A DNA stretch of 64,000 nt from Hypomyces perniciosus (Eukaryota; Ascomycota; Sordariomycetes; Hypocreales; Hypocreaceae). How positions within the stretch are numbered: the first letter of the stretch is position 1; every line of letters begins with the position of its first letter. The stretch spans positions 2,232,001-2,296,000 of the forward strand of contig SPDT01000002.1 in assembly GCA_008477525.1 (NCBI GenBank). Direction: 5' to 3'. The translations under genes were made by a program, and so were the position numbers. The notes under the pieces were generated by a model. That model made no database searches. It saw only the letters and a list, made by a program, of their open reading frames with translations, and had not been told where the DNA came from. This document shows, in pieces, positions 24,274-35,427 of the stretch.

Positions 24274-26324
24274 AATTAGCAATATTAATGCTCTGTACCA
24301 TAAGTACTCCGTAGGTACACCGTATACTCGTAAAGATAAACAACATGGATAACTGGTGGAGCCTTTACCTTGAGTGTAAGAGTACTACTCTATAGGCTTA
24401 CTGGAATTAGGTTGGTATCAAATGATATTCACTGCCGTCAGCTTACTTGTAATATAGGTAGGTAAATTAACCTAGGTTTAAAACTGGCTAGAACTTCCTT
24501 TTATAATTAAACCCTAGCCCCCCGATAACTAGGATCTATATACTAGTTACTGCAAGGAATATGAAACCCTGGAATGTATACTATTTGATTTGCCTTCGGG
24601 AAAAAAACCTTTGCAGCCGGCAGTCTGGCAGGTTAACTAGCTGGCCTTAGGAGAGCAAGGCCCCCGCCTATCCGCTAGATATGCAGTCATCTTATACCGA
24701 CCCTGTACGAGGAGCTTGATTATCTAGAGAAAGCTAGCGTAACTGACAAAATGAACCGAATAATATGTGCCGACTTGGCGTGGTTGCTGAATTAATGTGT
24801 CTAAGTCCAAAATATATTGGTCCTCTTGTTTTTTTAACCTGCAATATTTTTATAAGTAATATAGATATTGTAATATAAATTGATGCCAAAAATTCTATAG
24901 TATTAGCTTGATCTCTCGTCCTTTTGTAAACGGAAAAAATTGAATATAGGGTTTTAAGAGTATAATAAAGTTAAGGGAGTTGGAGATAGGTTAGATGCAA
25001 GATAATACAGGTTATGTGATTGAGAGACGTAAAGTTAGAAGAGTGGAGTTCTACTTCAAGCCCTTGTTCTTAATACCAATACTATTGCATCTATCGGGCG
25101 TACTCGTATTTCGTATCGAAGGATCTAGGTTCTTGCATACACCGGCTGCACCTAGTGAAAAACGCGACCCGTCCTACACTAAGAGGATCGCCCTCTACGT
25201 ACATACGCGTACGAGTACACCGCGTATTTCCCTGTCACCAGCCGAAGCCCTCTCACCAGATCTGGACGAATAGACAATAAGTTTCCTGCTGTCAACTGGC
25301 TGGGAAGAAGTTGCTGCTTCAATACACAAGCTCTTATGGCGGATTCTTTATCTCTTGGACTGTGGCAATTGTACATGTTTTATCAAAATGCAGAGCTCTC
25401 TGCCCAGTCCTTTGCTTATGTGGTAATGTCCGCGGTTACCCAACAAAGCCTGTACAATAAGCTGTCAGTCCAGCAGTTTTACCTTGGCGAAGGGGTCTGA
25501 CCAATGATACTGGAAGTTCACTCATCTCGTTGATAGTCGGCTCCTAAAACCTCATGTTTGCCCGTCAACATACCATTCAGACCCTGTACAATTCTGTACG
25601 ACCGTCCTCTGCCAGGGTCTCTTGTGGCATGTTCTGTTCATTAGGGCTGCCAAGAATACCGCAACATGACCAATCCACCCTGGTGCGCCAACCTCTTAAC
25701 AGGTTTCAAAGAGCAATGATAGCGGGCCAGTACAGGGGCCTAGATCCTGCATACTTTATAGTACCACCGAGTACCGAGTACAACTTGTATTTGATTTCGT
25801 CATCGTTAGCGTCATTTTCCATCTCTTCGATGTATTGACAATAAAATAGACAATAAAATAGAGTTTGCAAAGAATCTACCTTGATGTTATAGGTGAGTCT
25901 CATTGATATACATAAGTCTTGTCCACCAGAGGTTTAATACTCCAATGAAAGGTGGATGTAAACATGTGGTCAGCGAGGGAAAGCAACGCTGAGTAGTTTA
26001 AGGAGAATCAGAAGGATTTTTTGCGCAATTTTGTCATTTGTGATAAGTGACAGGTATTTCTTTGAAGCTGGCAGGCGATATATGCAGTTGAGGGATATGA
26101 CCTGCATGAGTGGTTAAGACATTTCAGCTACGCTGTTGATAGCTTGTTTTTAATACATAATAGCTTATTTTATTGTGTATTTATAGCGATATTGTAATTA
26201 TCTCCATAGAAAGAACAGAGCATCTATAAACTATATAAAGACATATAGCTTACACGTCTTTCGCTGCCCCTTAACCCCAAGCTTCCAAGTCTTCAACTCA
26301 TCTCAACACTTTAATCAAGACAAT
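24274..26324. other. Non-coding interval with a mildly RIP-like block
   Basis: About 24340-24990 is AT-rich with TpA excess and may be a decayed repeat. A 92-codon frame at 24995-25273 has no family features. Just before the secreted-protein gene, TATATAAAG near 26232 is a plausible TATA element. Confidence 0.45.
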
Positions 26325-26822
26325 ATGCTCTATCATTCTCTCATCCTAGGTCTTGTGACCATTCCGGCCACCCTGGCGGCGGATTGCTTCGGTAACAACA
26401 ATAATGGTTTTACTCTCCAGGAGTACCAACAGGTAGCGGATTGGGTTTGCAACGTTGGCCCATATAAACAACAACAGTTTGGTGCTGAGGGGTTTCCTCA
26501 GCATAGACGAATAGTTGAGGCCAGTTATAAGGGAACAGCCAAAATTCACTGCAGGGTAAGCATGACCGAGCGCGTTCCATACCTAAAGAAAAACAGCTTC
26601 TGTGGCATTTCCCTCTCCTCTCCTTAGTCTAGCTGCGATATTTGTTTCAATTGCAGATCCTCTAAGTCTTGTTTTTATGTTCAGAGCTCATTTTTGTTAT
26701 AGGACGCCTTCAAAAATATTATCTCTCAGTGTATCAGTGGCTCTGGAAGAAACGGGGGATCTTGGAATTGGAATGATGGCAGGGTACAAGAGGAATACTA
26801 TATTCAATCCTTCTTTGCCTAA
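26325..26822 (+). CDS. Small secreted protein (116 aa), effector-like, two exons
   Basis: Model: join(26325..26555, 26703..26822). The 147-bp intron has donor GTAAGC and acceptor TTATAG and keeps phase 0. The N-terminus MLYHSLILGLVTIPATLA is a clear signal peptide with cleavage likely before ADCFG. The mature part is about 98 aa with four cysteines (DCFG, WVCN, HCR, SQC), enough for two disulfides, and ends in a Gly/Trp/Asn-rich tail (GGSWNWNDG). Small secreted proteins of this shape are common in Eurotiales; the function is unknown. A TATA-like element lies about 90 bp upstream, and the 5' leader is CT-rich, as in many expressed fungal genes. I considered the KP4 killer-protein family, but the cysteine number and spacing do not fit. 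Confidence 0.7.
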
Positions 26823-27823
26823 GAAGGTATTCCTAGCTGTTATGTGCGGTTGTTTGCCCGCGACATTGGTAGGACCAGATGGACCATTCTGCTTTTGCGA
26901 CCAAGTACAGTGGGTGCCCAGAGGGGCAAGGGGGCAATAGCACTTCTAGGGGCCGGGGGCCCCTAGCTCAGATAATGTGACTAGAGCAGGATATATAAAG
27001 GACACTTCTCCCGAGATATATGAAAGGTCCGAGATCAATACAGTCACCTACCTGCTACCTACTTGTTGGGCTACAGCTAGGCCGTGGCTCGGATACTTTC
27101 CAGACTCCTTGACTCTCCTCTTTTGCCTGTGTCTCTGATATGTAGGGTCTCCTATCTTATATGACTGTTTTATATAAATAGTGATTCTATTAATTGTTTT
27201 CTATCTATACGCCACTTAAGAGTAAAACTGAAATTCGGCTGACGACATCAACTAGGGAGATGAATAGAGATGGAGTTCAGGTGCCATTTGATCCCTATAG
27301 AGTGAGATGACTGCTGATTACACGAGCCCCATATACGCAACAGGTGTTTTACAGCTCTTCCCACGCAGCCTTGTTTAGCATATAGAGCACCTATGATTTG
27401 GCCTCTTATCCGTTAAAGATCTTTTCCATTATATCTTTATCGTCTAGATTGATCATATCAAAATTCCCTGTATACTAGTATCACACTCCTGGGCACCTAC
27501 TACGATTTATGGACCGCCGCCCTCTGGTCCCTCTTTCTTCGCTCTAAATGGCATCAATCAACAGATGGTAAACCACCAAAAAGTCTCCAGCCACAAGTAA
27601 GACCTAACGGCTGACATCAGCGAAACGGTTCAATGTGGCGGCAAGATTCAGGGCTGTACCTGTTATGTATATAAGGATGCCTGACCATCCACCGTTTACT
27701 CACAGTTTTCAATAGAAGACACTCCACTCTTTCTATGCTATCTTATGTCATTTTACTGACAGTTACGCTCCACAGCTAGGTCTAGCAGCTGACAAATACA
27801 ACCCGACACCGGCGATGAAGATT

Positions 27824-27889
27824 GCATAGTTACGTTATCACGCCCTTTTGAAGACCGCATAGTTACGTCATCACTACCTTTTGAAGACA
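27824..27889. repeat. Two tandem copies of a 33-bp unit
   Basis: GCATAGTTACGTTATCACGC and its remainder are repeated with a few differences at 27824-27856 and 27857-27889. Each copy contains GTTACGT(C/T)A, close to the CRE-like TGACGTAA bZIP site when read on the other strand. Confidence 0.7.
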
Positions 27890-27920
27890 ACATATTTTCT
27901 CTATGTGCGTGACCGACGTC

Positions 27921-27954
27921 TCTCTCGATGCGACGCTTCTCTCGATGCGACGCT
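27921..27954. repeat. Two identical tandem copies of a 17-bp unit
   Basis: TCTCTCGATGCGACGCT occurs twice back to back at 27921-27937 and 27938-27954. It lies about 110 bp upstream of the ATG at 28064. Confidence 0.85.
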
Positions 27955-28063
27955 GAGTCTCATCTATATATCAACCGCATCCCGCCGCCTTCGAGATGTG
28001 TTTCGACTCTCCTCGTCGACAGTCAACAGTCAGCCGAGTGTGTTACTTTGACAGTAAAACACC

Positions 28064-28126
28064 ATGAAGACGGGATCGATTGTTGTTGCCGCTTTGCTGG
28101 CGGCCGTCACTGACGCTGCACTCACG
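28064..28126 (+). other. Possible first exon encoding a signal peptide
   Basis: ATG at 28064 starts MKTGSIVVAALLAAVTDAAL, a convincing signal-peptide sequence, followed directly by a GTACGT donor. I could not find a convincing continuation. Splicing to AGT at 28275 would fuse it in frame to the DUF1348 protein, which is normally not secreted. It may be an orphan remnant of a secreted-protein gene. Confidence 0.3.
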
Positions 28127-28302
28127 GTACGTTCGTTTTTGTTAGTTAGTTTCGCTTGGAACTCCAATGTCTGAGACATCTGAGACATTGAGACAATCAA
28201 CATGAAGACTCCGTACTTGATAGAGGACATCCCTTGATAGCTAACATTTTTTCGACGTATTAACCACATCTCAAGAGTTCATCCTCAAAACCGCCAAGCA
28301 TA

Positions 28303-28819
28303 ATGGCTACTGAAGAAGGACGACCACCCTACCCGCCATTTACTGCCGAGACGGCCAGGATCAAGGTGAAAGCTGCTCAAAATGCTTGGAACACAAAGTT
28401 GGTACCCCGCGCAAACAACCTTCACAGACTACTAAAGGGTATCTAGGAATCCTGAGGCTGTCAAGATGGCATATACTCCAGACTCTATATGGCGCAACCG
28501 CGATCAGTTTCTACAGGGCCGAGATGCCATCAAAGCGTTCCTTATAGAGAAATGGTCCGAAGAGAACGGCTATAGATTGCGAAAGGAGCTATTTGCGTTC
28601 ACCGAGAATAAGATTGCTGTGCAATTCTGGTATGAGTGGCATGACAGGTCGGGCCAGTGGTGGCGAACATACGGGCTTGAAGATTGGACATTTGCGGATA
28701 ATGGCTTGATGAGAAAGCGTCAGATGAGCGGGAATGATGTGAAGATTTCTAATGAGGAGAGGTGGTTCAAGGATGGAGTTGATGTGAATGAAGTAGAAAT
28801 CTCGGAGAAACACTGGTAG
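28303..28819 (+). CDS. DUF1348 / NTF2-like (SnoaL-fold) protein, 155 aa, two exons
   Basis: Model: join(28303..28397, 28447..28819). The 49-bp intron (donor GTTGGT, acceptor TCTAG) restores the conserved joint AWNTKNPEAVKMAYTPDSIW. The exons sum to 156 codons. Conserved DUF1348 landmarks are WRNRDQFLQGRDAIKAFL near residue 50, a KELFAF segment, VQFWYEWHD and QWWRTYGLEDWTF. The length matches the family's usual 150-160 residues, so the gene looks complete. The family has the small cone-shaped alpha+beta barrel of nuclear transport factor 2. Members are found in bacteria and fungi, often annotated as nuclear transport factor 2-like, and the ligand is unknown. The non-consensus donor is the weakest point of the model. 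Confidence 0.85.
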
Positions 28820-31520
28820 CTAGTTAAAGATGGACGGAGATAAGCTAAGCAGGCATACCGTTATACAGAGAAAAGATTGTGTGCCCAGATGAATCCTTGG
28901 AGAAGTTACAATCAGCGTGGCAGGTAGCGTTTATTGCTCTGACACGGACATGACGACGAATACCTGTTATGGATCGTCAACGAATCGGGTGATAGAGTCG
29001 GCAGAGACATCGTCACATCCTCACCAAGCTTAGTATGCAGCATTGCAATCTGATGGTCGACTCTGAAAGGTGATTCAGGGACGGACATGGTAATTCTTAA
29101 GTGAAGAGACTCTGAGGTTGAAATACAAGTCGAATACATAATCCAATAAGCAGGCTATTCATCCACCTTGCGAACGGAGATTTTATCTCAGACTTCCGAG
29201 GCAATGATACGCAGATATATCAGTCGGACCGACCTAGTCAATCCGCCGAATAGTAATCCTCTTCTGGTTGATTACTTTGGGTGTGATTAGTAGTACTTAC
29301 GTCCTATCTTCAAACTATCTATCTGTGAGAGTATTACTCCGTAGAAAGCACTTCGAAAAGAACCTAGTGCTGACCAGTTGAGCGATTTCAGCTCATTGCA
29401 AGTTTCCCCCGGTCGAATAACCCTATTAGATTGATTTGTCGAATGTCCTAGTAATTTCTTGAAGAGAAGGAATCTTTGTCGCTGCCTCTGGGTTTAATAT
29501 CCTACTGGTCTATTACTGAATGGCCATTCCATGCCTCATGCAATGTTTGGAACTGCCAAATCTGGGGTAGCACAACGGGATAAATACAAACGGTACGAGT
29601 ATATATATCCGAGGGAGGGCATAGGCTAATTTTTCTTTTTTCTTTTTTTCCGCAGGGGTAACTGGAAAGAAATATCTTTGCGGGGGAAGAAAGATCAAAC
29701 TGGCATTAATGCTGGCAAATTTTTTCCCTGTTTGTTTTTCGTACGAGATTGGAGCTGGAAGTGGGAAGTTGCAAGAAAATGTAATGGCGTGATAATATGG
29801 ACATGATTTGACTATGCGCCAAGCCTAGCTCACCATTCATGGCAAAAGTGTTATTTCAGGAAATCCCGCGATAACCCAAAGCCAAAGGAGTACTCGTACA
29901 GAGTAGACGAGATAACAGATGAAAAGGGCGAGATAATGAGCAAAAGTGCATTACGGACAGGGGATGACAGCATGGCGGCATAGGACCACTAGTAGATCGT
30001 GGCGCTCGGAAGCAAAAGGTACCAAAGCAAGCTTATCTACGAAGTACTACCTTACTAAATGAGCAGGCCACATATCTCCACCAAACCATTTTGATTTGGT
30101 TACAATGGTTGCGTAGTATCGCGTCTGCTTGGCCGCATGTTGTTTGATGACCACAGCCGCAAGGCTTGCAGAGAGTTAACAATATCTTAAGGGGCTTTCT
30201 TGAAGAAAAGCACGAAAAGCGGCCGTCAAGAGTCATTAGCATTAATCAGTGCTATCACATCCGCCTCTCTGCAGGGGCGATCCTTATCCAGACCCACTCG
30301 CGATGCCGCACTCAGAGTTGGCCAAACTGGCAGTTTGGACCACTTTTACGATTCGTAAGCGGTGCCATCTTTGGCTGGGGAGAGAACAAGGAGTGTTCTG
30401 ACGGCGACGAGGCATCTTGAAAGCACCAACTCCCAGTCTTCCTGCAAGTCACACAGCATCCTTAGTTACGGGTTCTGCCAACGCTTCTGATAGAAGTTCC
30501 AGTAGACTGACAAGACTGGCCAAAGTGGCTAACAAGAGGGCAGCCCAATATGCCGAGACCAAACATCCACTCTGGTATTATTCACTCTCCAACTCTTCGC
30601 TGCCAGGGAGTGCGCGCGACCAGTGAACGTTGGTATTTTTATACAAATCGAGATTGCAATGCATTATCTGTGACTTACAGCTGTCAACTTTATGTGTATA
30701 CACCACACCAGCTTCACTGTATCTATCTATATAATGGATGATAATGTATTGTCACATAGCATATAAGGTTACTTATCCATGCAGATTGTGTGGAGCTTCA
30801 CTTTTGCTGGATTTGTGGTCTGACAGGTATGGAATTGGATTGACGTGTGTGCGACATTCAGTACGCTGTATAGGTAGTGCTGTAATGTAGTGAGACTGGT
30901 GGGTTCTTACAGGGGGAATGCTCACTGCACCCCCAGTACTGATATTGCTTACAGGAGACCTATGACATTTGATGAGGGTACCAGCAATTCAATATCTGCA
31001 ATGCCATGAAGTCGAATTTCAAACGACTGTGTATACGCACTCACGGCTGGAACCACCGCTCTTCACGATCATAGGGCTGAGAGAGGCAGTCAGGAGAGCA
31101 TTTGCTTCATTCGCAGGCTGGCGTGACTCTGCTGGCTCCTCGAAATTGGACTCGGGTGGGGGTGAGGCTGAAGGCAATACGAAATAGTTACCACTAATCC
31201 TCGCGAGGAAGTGAGATGAAGTGGCTGATTTCCTGGGATTTAATAGGGTCATGCAACCATGGTGCAGAAGCCATTTTACAGTAATTGGTCTCTCTTATCT
31301 GTGATGCTTTCCGTGGAGTAAGATGTTGAGTAATGTCACAGAGGTGGTGATATGCGCAGTATTGGCAGATGGAGTGACCCTTTGACGTCAGAAGAGCAAA
31401 ACAAGTATTCATCTATATAAAGAGCGTCTATAGCAAAATAAATCATCAAAAACATAAATGAAATAACGAAATGAAAAGAAACTTGACAAACAAAAGAAAA
31501 ACAAGGATTTTATATCCTTA
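28820..31520. other. Non-coding interval of about 2.7 kb
   Basis: Short frames exist on both strands, none with recognisable domains, signal peptides or splice structure. A 27-bp motif TCGGACCGAC..AGTCAATCCGCCGA near 29224-29250 is shared with 35112-35140. Confidence 0.4.
29224..29250. repeat. Short dispersed repeat, copy 1
   Basis: TCGGACCGACCTAGTCAATC with the following CGCCGA matches 35112-35140 apart from the two bases after CGAC and one C/T. The AGTCAAYCCGCCGA core also forms the arm of the palindrome at 21838-21887. Confidence 0.55.
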
Positions 31521-31528
31521 CTCGGCGA
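31521..31528. repeat. 8-bp target-site duplication of the hAT element (left)
   Basis: CTCGGCGA immediately precedes the left terminal CAGG and is identical to 34947-34954. Confidence 0.95.
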
Positions 31529-34500
31529 CAGGCTGGCGATCCATTCCATTTCCATCCACGCAGCCTTAGCTGAGTGGATGGACGTCCATTTCAGTCAACG
31601 TGCAGTGGAATGGGTGGAATGGACGCCCAGAGCAGTCGCATGGAATGGATGGAAATGGAAATGGATGCGTGGATGGGGTTACCTAAATAGGAAAGGTATC
31701 GCGCTAATAGATTAGTTACTATATATAGTACTCACCACAGTCACTGTAACCATCTCAATGATCACCAAGCAACAAAATTCATTATACAGGATATCTCTCT
31801 TATTATACATAATTAAAACAAGCACTTTCTTAATGAGCCCAGGCTCTAGCCAGTGCGCTATAAATAAAGTCTAGAGAGGGATAGTACATACAATTCGCCC
31901 ACCTGTTACTTCACGAGCTTCTATAAAGCTCAGTTCGGCAAGCGGATCGGTATCCGATAACTCAACCTCTTCAAGAAGCTTCTCCACACTTCGAATATAT
32001 CCCCCACGAAGCCACGATCTCACCGTCTGCGTCATTCCAATTGTACTAGCATCCAGATTTGCCCGGTCATCTCGAACCATTCTGCCGGCCGTAGAGAAAA
32101 GTCTCTCAACGTCAGCAGACATTGGAAGAGTAGAAAGAACATCAAGGGCCATCCGTGATAGGCGAGGATATTCCTCCCGTCTGTCGCACCAATAGCTGAT
32201 GGGATCCAGGATCCTCTGATCCGATTTATGTACGTCTCGAAACCAATCGTTATATTCATCTCCCACAGCTGACGAAGCAGGAGTGAATGGCGACTGTAAT
32301 AATGCCGGCGCCTGACGAGACTCCTCGCAGTACTCGTTGAAGGGATTTCGATAAGTTCGCTGCTTCTTCATAACCGGTTCTCGGTCTCGAGAAACGACCT
32401 GCGGATCGTATTGAGACCTATACAGCCCCTCCACAAGGGACTTTGCAGTCTGGATCCATTCTGGGCGATCTGCCCATATGTCCTCAAAGTATCCCCAACG
32501 ATATGCTGGATGAAGCGCGACAGCTGCATAATAGACCGGTGTCTCATCAAGCCGCGAGTAGTACTCATCAAGTTTCTTCCAGCAGAGATTAATATTGACC
32601 TTGAAGTGCTCAGGGTCGGGATATCGATGAGCAGCGGCCTTATATACCTCCATTTTATTAAGCAGGTACTCGTAGCCAAACATAAGATCCCAAGAGCATC
32701 CATATGCTTTAGTATAGCCATACTTTCGCATCCGCTGTCGACCGTCACCTTCAAGGGTAATTAAAACATGCTCAAAATGTTGGAGGACCTCGTTAAAAAG
32801 AGCGATAATATTCCAATCCTTCTCATCGAGTTTGTTGTCATCCCTGAGACAAAGTGGCATTTCACTCCTCGACTTCTTTCCCCTTAAAATTGACCCTTCC
32901 CACTCGTTTTTCTGCCTATACCAGAGTTCTTCAAGGAAGTCCTTCAGGAGAAGAGCGCGTCGGATCATGTAAAGAGTAGAAAGCCAACGAGTTACCACAT
33001 CAGTAATGACATCTAGAGGCTTTTTTGCTTGTATTGTCGGATCCTCAGACTTCTCGAACGCGACCAACTGAAGAGACCGAAGGAGATTAGTTAGTAAGTC
33101 TGAACGATGAATCCAAACGACAAGGTTATGGAGTTTCCCAATAGGGCCTTTCCGTCTCCACATCTCATGGGCCTTCGCATTAAGCGCCTCATTTCCAAGG
33201 ATATCATCCTCAAATGCCTCAGAGTCATGGCCAAAAAGCAGCGCTTTAACAGCAAGATTAAGGATATGGCCAAAGCAGCGTAATCGCCGGGTTTCTCCCT
33301 TAAAGCCCAGCGCTTTTCCGATTTCCTTCATCGCTGTATCGTTGTTGCTGGCGTTATCAAGTGTAAAGTATCCGACCTTCTGGGTTATATCATAGCTCCG
33401 AAGGATATCGACAACATGAGCAGCAATATTCTCCCCAGAATGACGATCGACAAGCTCTGGAAGTCCAAGGACAAGTTTTTGTGGCTGGCCAACGGTATCA
33501 AGAAAATAGCAAACGATTCCATATAGAGCATGGCGATTATTCGACCTCCAGCCATCGAACGCTATGTGAATCAGCCCTGGGGCTGCCGCCAACACTCGCT
33601 TTATTTCCTCTATGTTTTCTTCGTACACCTTAAGGATGCGTCTGCGAACGGTATCGTGGGTGATATGTGCCTCGGTCGTCTTCACGAGGGGATTGAGGTA
33701 CTCGAAAACTGCGCGGAGGTACGGATCTTCGCTTTGTCGGAAGGAGGAATTACTGTTGATGATCCAACAGACTACCAAGCGCTGGAAGGCTAATCGATCA
33801 AAACGGCCGATGATCTGGTTGGCAATCTGCTGTTCTCGCGAGTTATATGTGTTCAGCTTCATCATCTCGGCGATATTCCTTGATGACGTATTCTCTTTTG
33901 CTTTACTTGGCGGCTTCCGCCTGCCTGAAGGATCCCAGATACTGTGGTCGGTCCAGAGGTGGATCTCTGCGTTCTGTGTGCCATTCGAGGCAGTCGAGTG
34001 AGGTTTTTGCTTACTACTCTTTACGCAGACCTTGCAAACCCATCGCCGCTTTGTATCATCGTCGCTCTTCTCGATATCGTAACCGAATTGCCATATCCAT
34101 GACGATATGGATGCGCAACGCTGGGATTGAGTATACCCAGGGAAGTATTTCCAAGGGAAAAGGTCCCACAGGTTCTCCTGGTCCTCCTGGGCCTGTATCT
34201 GAGGATGCATAGGGTTAATAAATTATGCTTATGGCGATTCCATTAATAAAAAATTCATATACGAAGTACATAAAACCCTTTCTCCTAATAGAAGTTCAAC
34301 GCGCCTGAACGCGGTAACTAAGAACGCGAAATCTCCACGCTCCTGGCTACCAAAAAAAAAAAATCTTCCATAATCACTACTAACATATGTAAGAGCAAAA
34401 TGTATAGTGATTTGTTAGTGGTGACTTAAGTTTAGCGTCCCTCTAGTTTTATACTAGGCTAAGTGATGCAGGTATTTTTATAGCTTAACTTGATGCGAAA

Positions 34501-34946
34501 ACCTGACAGTTATTACGGAGTACATAAATACAGTTTTTAAAAAAGATATTTATTATAATTGGAATAGAGTTGGCCTTTCTAGCAATATACTAAAATATAT
34601 ATAATAAGATTCATTTCTCTCTATATAGCTATATATTAAATGCATATAGATTTAGTTTCGTTTACCTACTCTTCCAATGATATATAGGGTATGTTGGCGG
34701 AGGGTCAGGTAGAACAAGCACGGAGTCTCTGGTAATGATGTCACTGACTTGGGCAATGGTAAGTATACTATTTTAGGGTGATGATTAAGCGCCCCCCTGC
34801 TTCCATTTCCATCCACGGGACCCTTCCGTGGATGGATGGATTATGTAATGGCAGGCGCGATGGAATGGATGGAAATGGATGCACGGGCCATCCATTTCCA
34901 TAAATGGACGCCCGTGGAAATGGACGTGGAATGGATCGCCACCCTG
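31529..34946 (-). mobile_element. Complete hAT-family DNA transposon, 3418 bp, apparently intact
   Basis: The element is bounded by terminal inverted repeats starting CAGG(C/G)TGGCGATCCATTCCA and flanked by perfect 8-bp target duplications CTCGGCGA at 31521-31528 and 34947-34954, the size expected for hAT. Subterminal regions at both ends carry many copies of GGATGGAAATGG-like motifs and their complements, probably transposase-binding repeats. A single full-length transposase gene lies on the minus strand. The element shows no RIP damage, unlike the retroelements in this window. It is therefore a recent insertion and possibly autonomous. Confidence 0.95.
31871..34210 (-). CDS. hAT-family transposase, 779 aa, intact
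   Basis: A single uninterrupted frame. Near residues 45-100 there is a BED-type zinc finger (WVCKVCVKS, then EIHLWTDHS). The RNase H-like catalytic domain follows: the first Asp in HIAFDGWRSNNRHALYG, the second in GYFTLDNASNNDTAMKEIG, then the conserved RCFGHILNLAVKALL. The C-terminal hAT dimerisation region reads YPRLSRMALDVLSTLPMSAD and VERLFSTAGRM, which includes the catalytic Glu. No key residue appears missing. The enzyme cuts and pastes its element and makes 8-bp duplications, as seen here. The ATG at 34210 is the first of the frame and leaves about 730 bp of subterminal sequence upstream. Family members of 600-900 aa are usual. Codon use and GC are like neighbouring host genes. Confidence 0.95.
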   Translation of the reverse strand: MHPQIQAQEDQENLWDLFPWKYFPGYTQSQRCASISSWIWQFGYDIEKSDDDTKRRWVCKVCVKSSKQKPHSTASNGTQNAEIHLWTDHSIWDPSGRRKPPSKAKENTSSRNIAEMMKLNTYNSREQQIANQIIGRFDRLAFQRLVVCWIINSNSSFRQSEDPYLRAVFEYLNPLVKTTEAHITHDTVRRRILKVYEENIEEIKRVLAAAPGLIHIAFDGWRSNNRHALYGIVCYFLDTVGQPQKLVLGLPELVDRHSGENIAAHVVDILRSYDITQKVGYFTLDNASNNDTAMKEIGKALGFKGETRRLRCFGHILNLAVKALLFGHDSEAFEDDILGNEALNAKAHEMWRRKGPIGKLHNLVVWIHRSDLLTNLLRSLQLVAFEKSEDPTIQAKKPLDVITDVVTRWLSTLYMIRRALLLKDFLEELWYRQKNEWEGSILRGKKSRSEMPLCLRDDNKLDEKDWNIIALFNEVLQHFEHVLITLEGDGRQRMRKYGYTKAYGCSWDLMFGYEYLLNKMEVYKAAAHRYPDPEHFKVNINLCWKKLDEYYSRLDETPVYYAAVALHPAYRWGYFEDIWADRPEWIQTAKSLVEGLYRSQYDPQVVSRDREPVMKKQRTYRNPFNEYCEESRQAPALLQSPFTPASSAVGDEYNDWFRDVHKSDQRILDPISYWCDRREEYPRLSRMALDVLSTLPMSADVERLFSTAGRMVRDDRANLDASTIGMTQTVRSWLRGGYIRSVEKLLEEVELSDTDPLAELSFIEAREVTGGRIVCTIPL

Positions 34947-34954
34947 CTCGGCGA
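34947..34954. repeat. 8-bp target-site duplication of the hAT element (right)
   Basis: CTCGGCGA immediately follows the right terminal repeat and is identical to 31521-31528. Confidence 0.95.
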
Positions 34955-35427
34955 GCTAACTTCGCCGGCCTGAGGGCCAGCTATGTCCATCCACAGCTGT
35001 CCACACCTTCAAAACCTATACCCACTCCCACTCCTCAGAAATAGGATAATCAAACATGAGTGGAGCCAGGTACGGGATTGAGGGAAAAGGAAAGACGACG
35101 GACTTGAGTAATCGGACCGACGCAGTCAACCCGCCGAGCAAAGTGCAGGTAAGAAAATAAATCATTGCAAACATAAACTGAAACGGGAAAGTAAATAACA
35201 TTCTGATCCTCCTCGCCTATTAGCGATATTCCTGTCGTAAGCCTAAAGCTTTCAAGTAGATCTCCAATTGTGAACATAGGGAAAAAAAGAAAAGAGGTCG
35301 TGGGGCGTCTGTTGAGAGAAACCTGTTGTAAAGAGGTTGTAAAGAGATTGTCAGCAGCCCGCCCACAGTATTCGAAAGTCACGGCAGTAGGAACACCAAC
35401 AGCTGGGTCAAAATGTCCAAACAGTGA
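34955..35427. other. Non-coding interval, 3' flank of the Pro/Gln-rich gene
   Basis: No gene is supported. It contains the second copy of the TCGGACCGAC..AGTCAACCCGCCGA repeat at about 35112-35140. Confidence 0.4.
35112..35140. repeat. Short dispersed repeat, copy 2
   Basis: It shares TCGGACCGAC, two variable bases, then AGTCAA(C/T)CCGCCGA with 29224-29250. Confidence 0.55.

Larger units (their letters stand above)
26823..28063. other. Non-coding interval with two short tandem duplications
   Basis: No gene is supported. Two tandem repeats near the right end are listed separately and may lie in a promoter. Confidence 0.4.

Noticed and set aside
24995..25273. 92-codon plus-strand frame with a hydrophobic stretch
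   Set aside because: No family features, no splice partner, and flanked by degraded DNA; not enough support.
26325..26822. KP4-type killer protein assignment for the secreted protein
   Set aside because: Too few cysteines and different spacing from what is known of that family.
28064..28819. Fusion of the signal-peptide exon to the DUF1348 protein
   Set aside because: It is in frame through an AAG acceptor, but the family is not secreted and has its own good ATG at 28303; kept only as a possibility.
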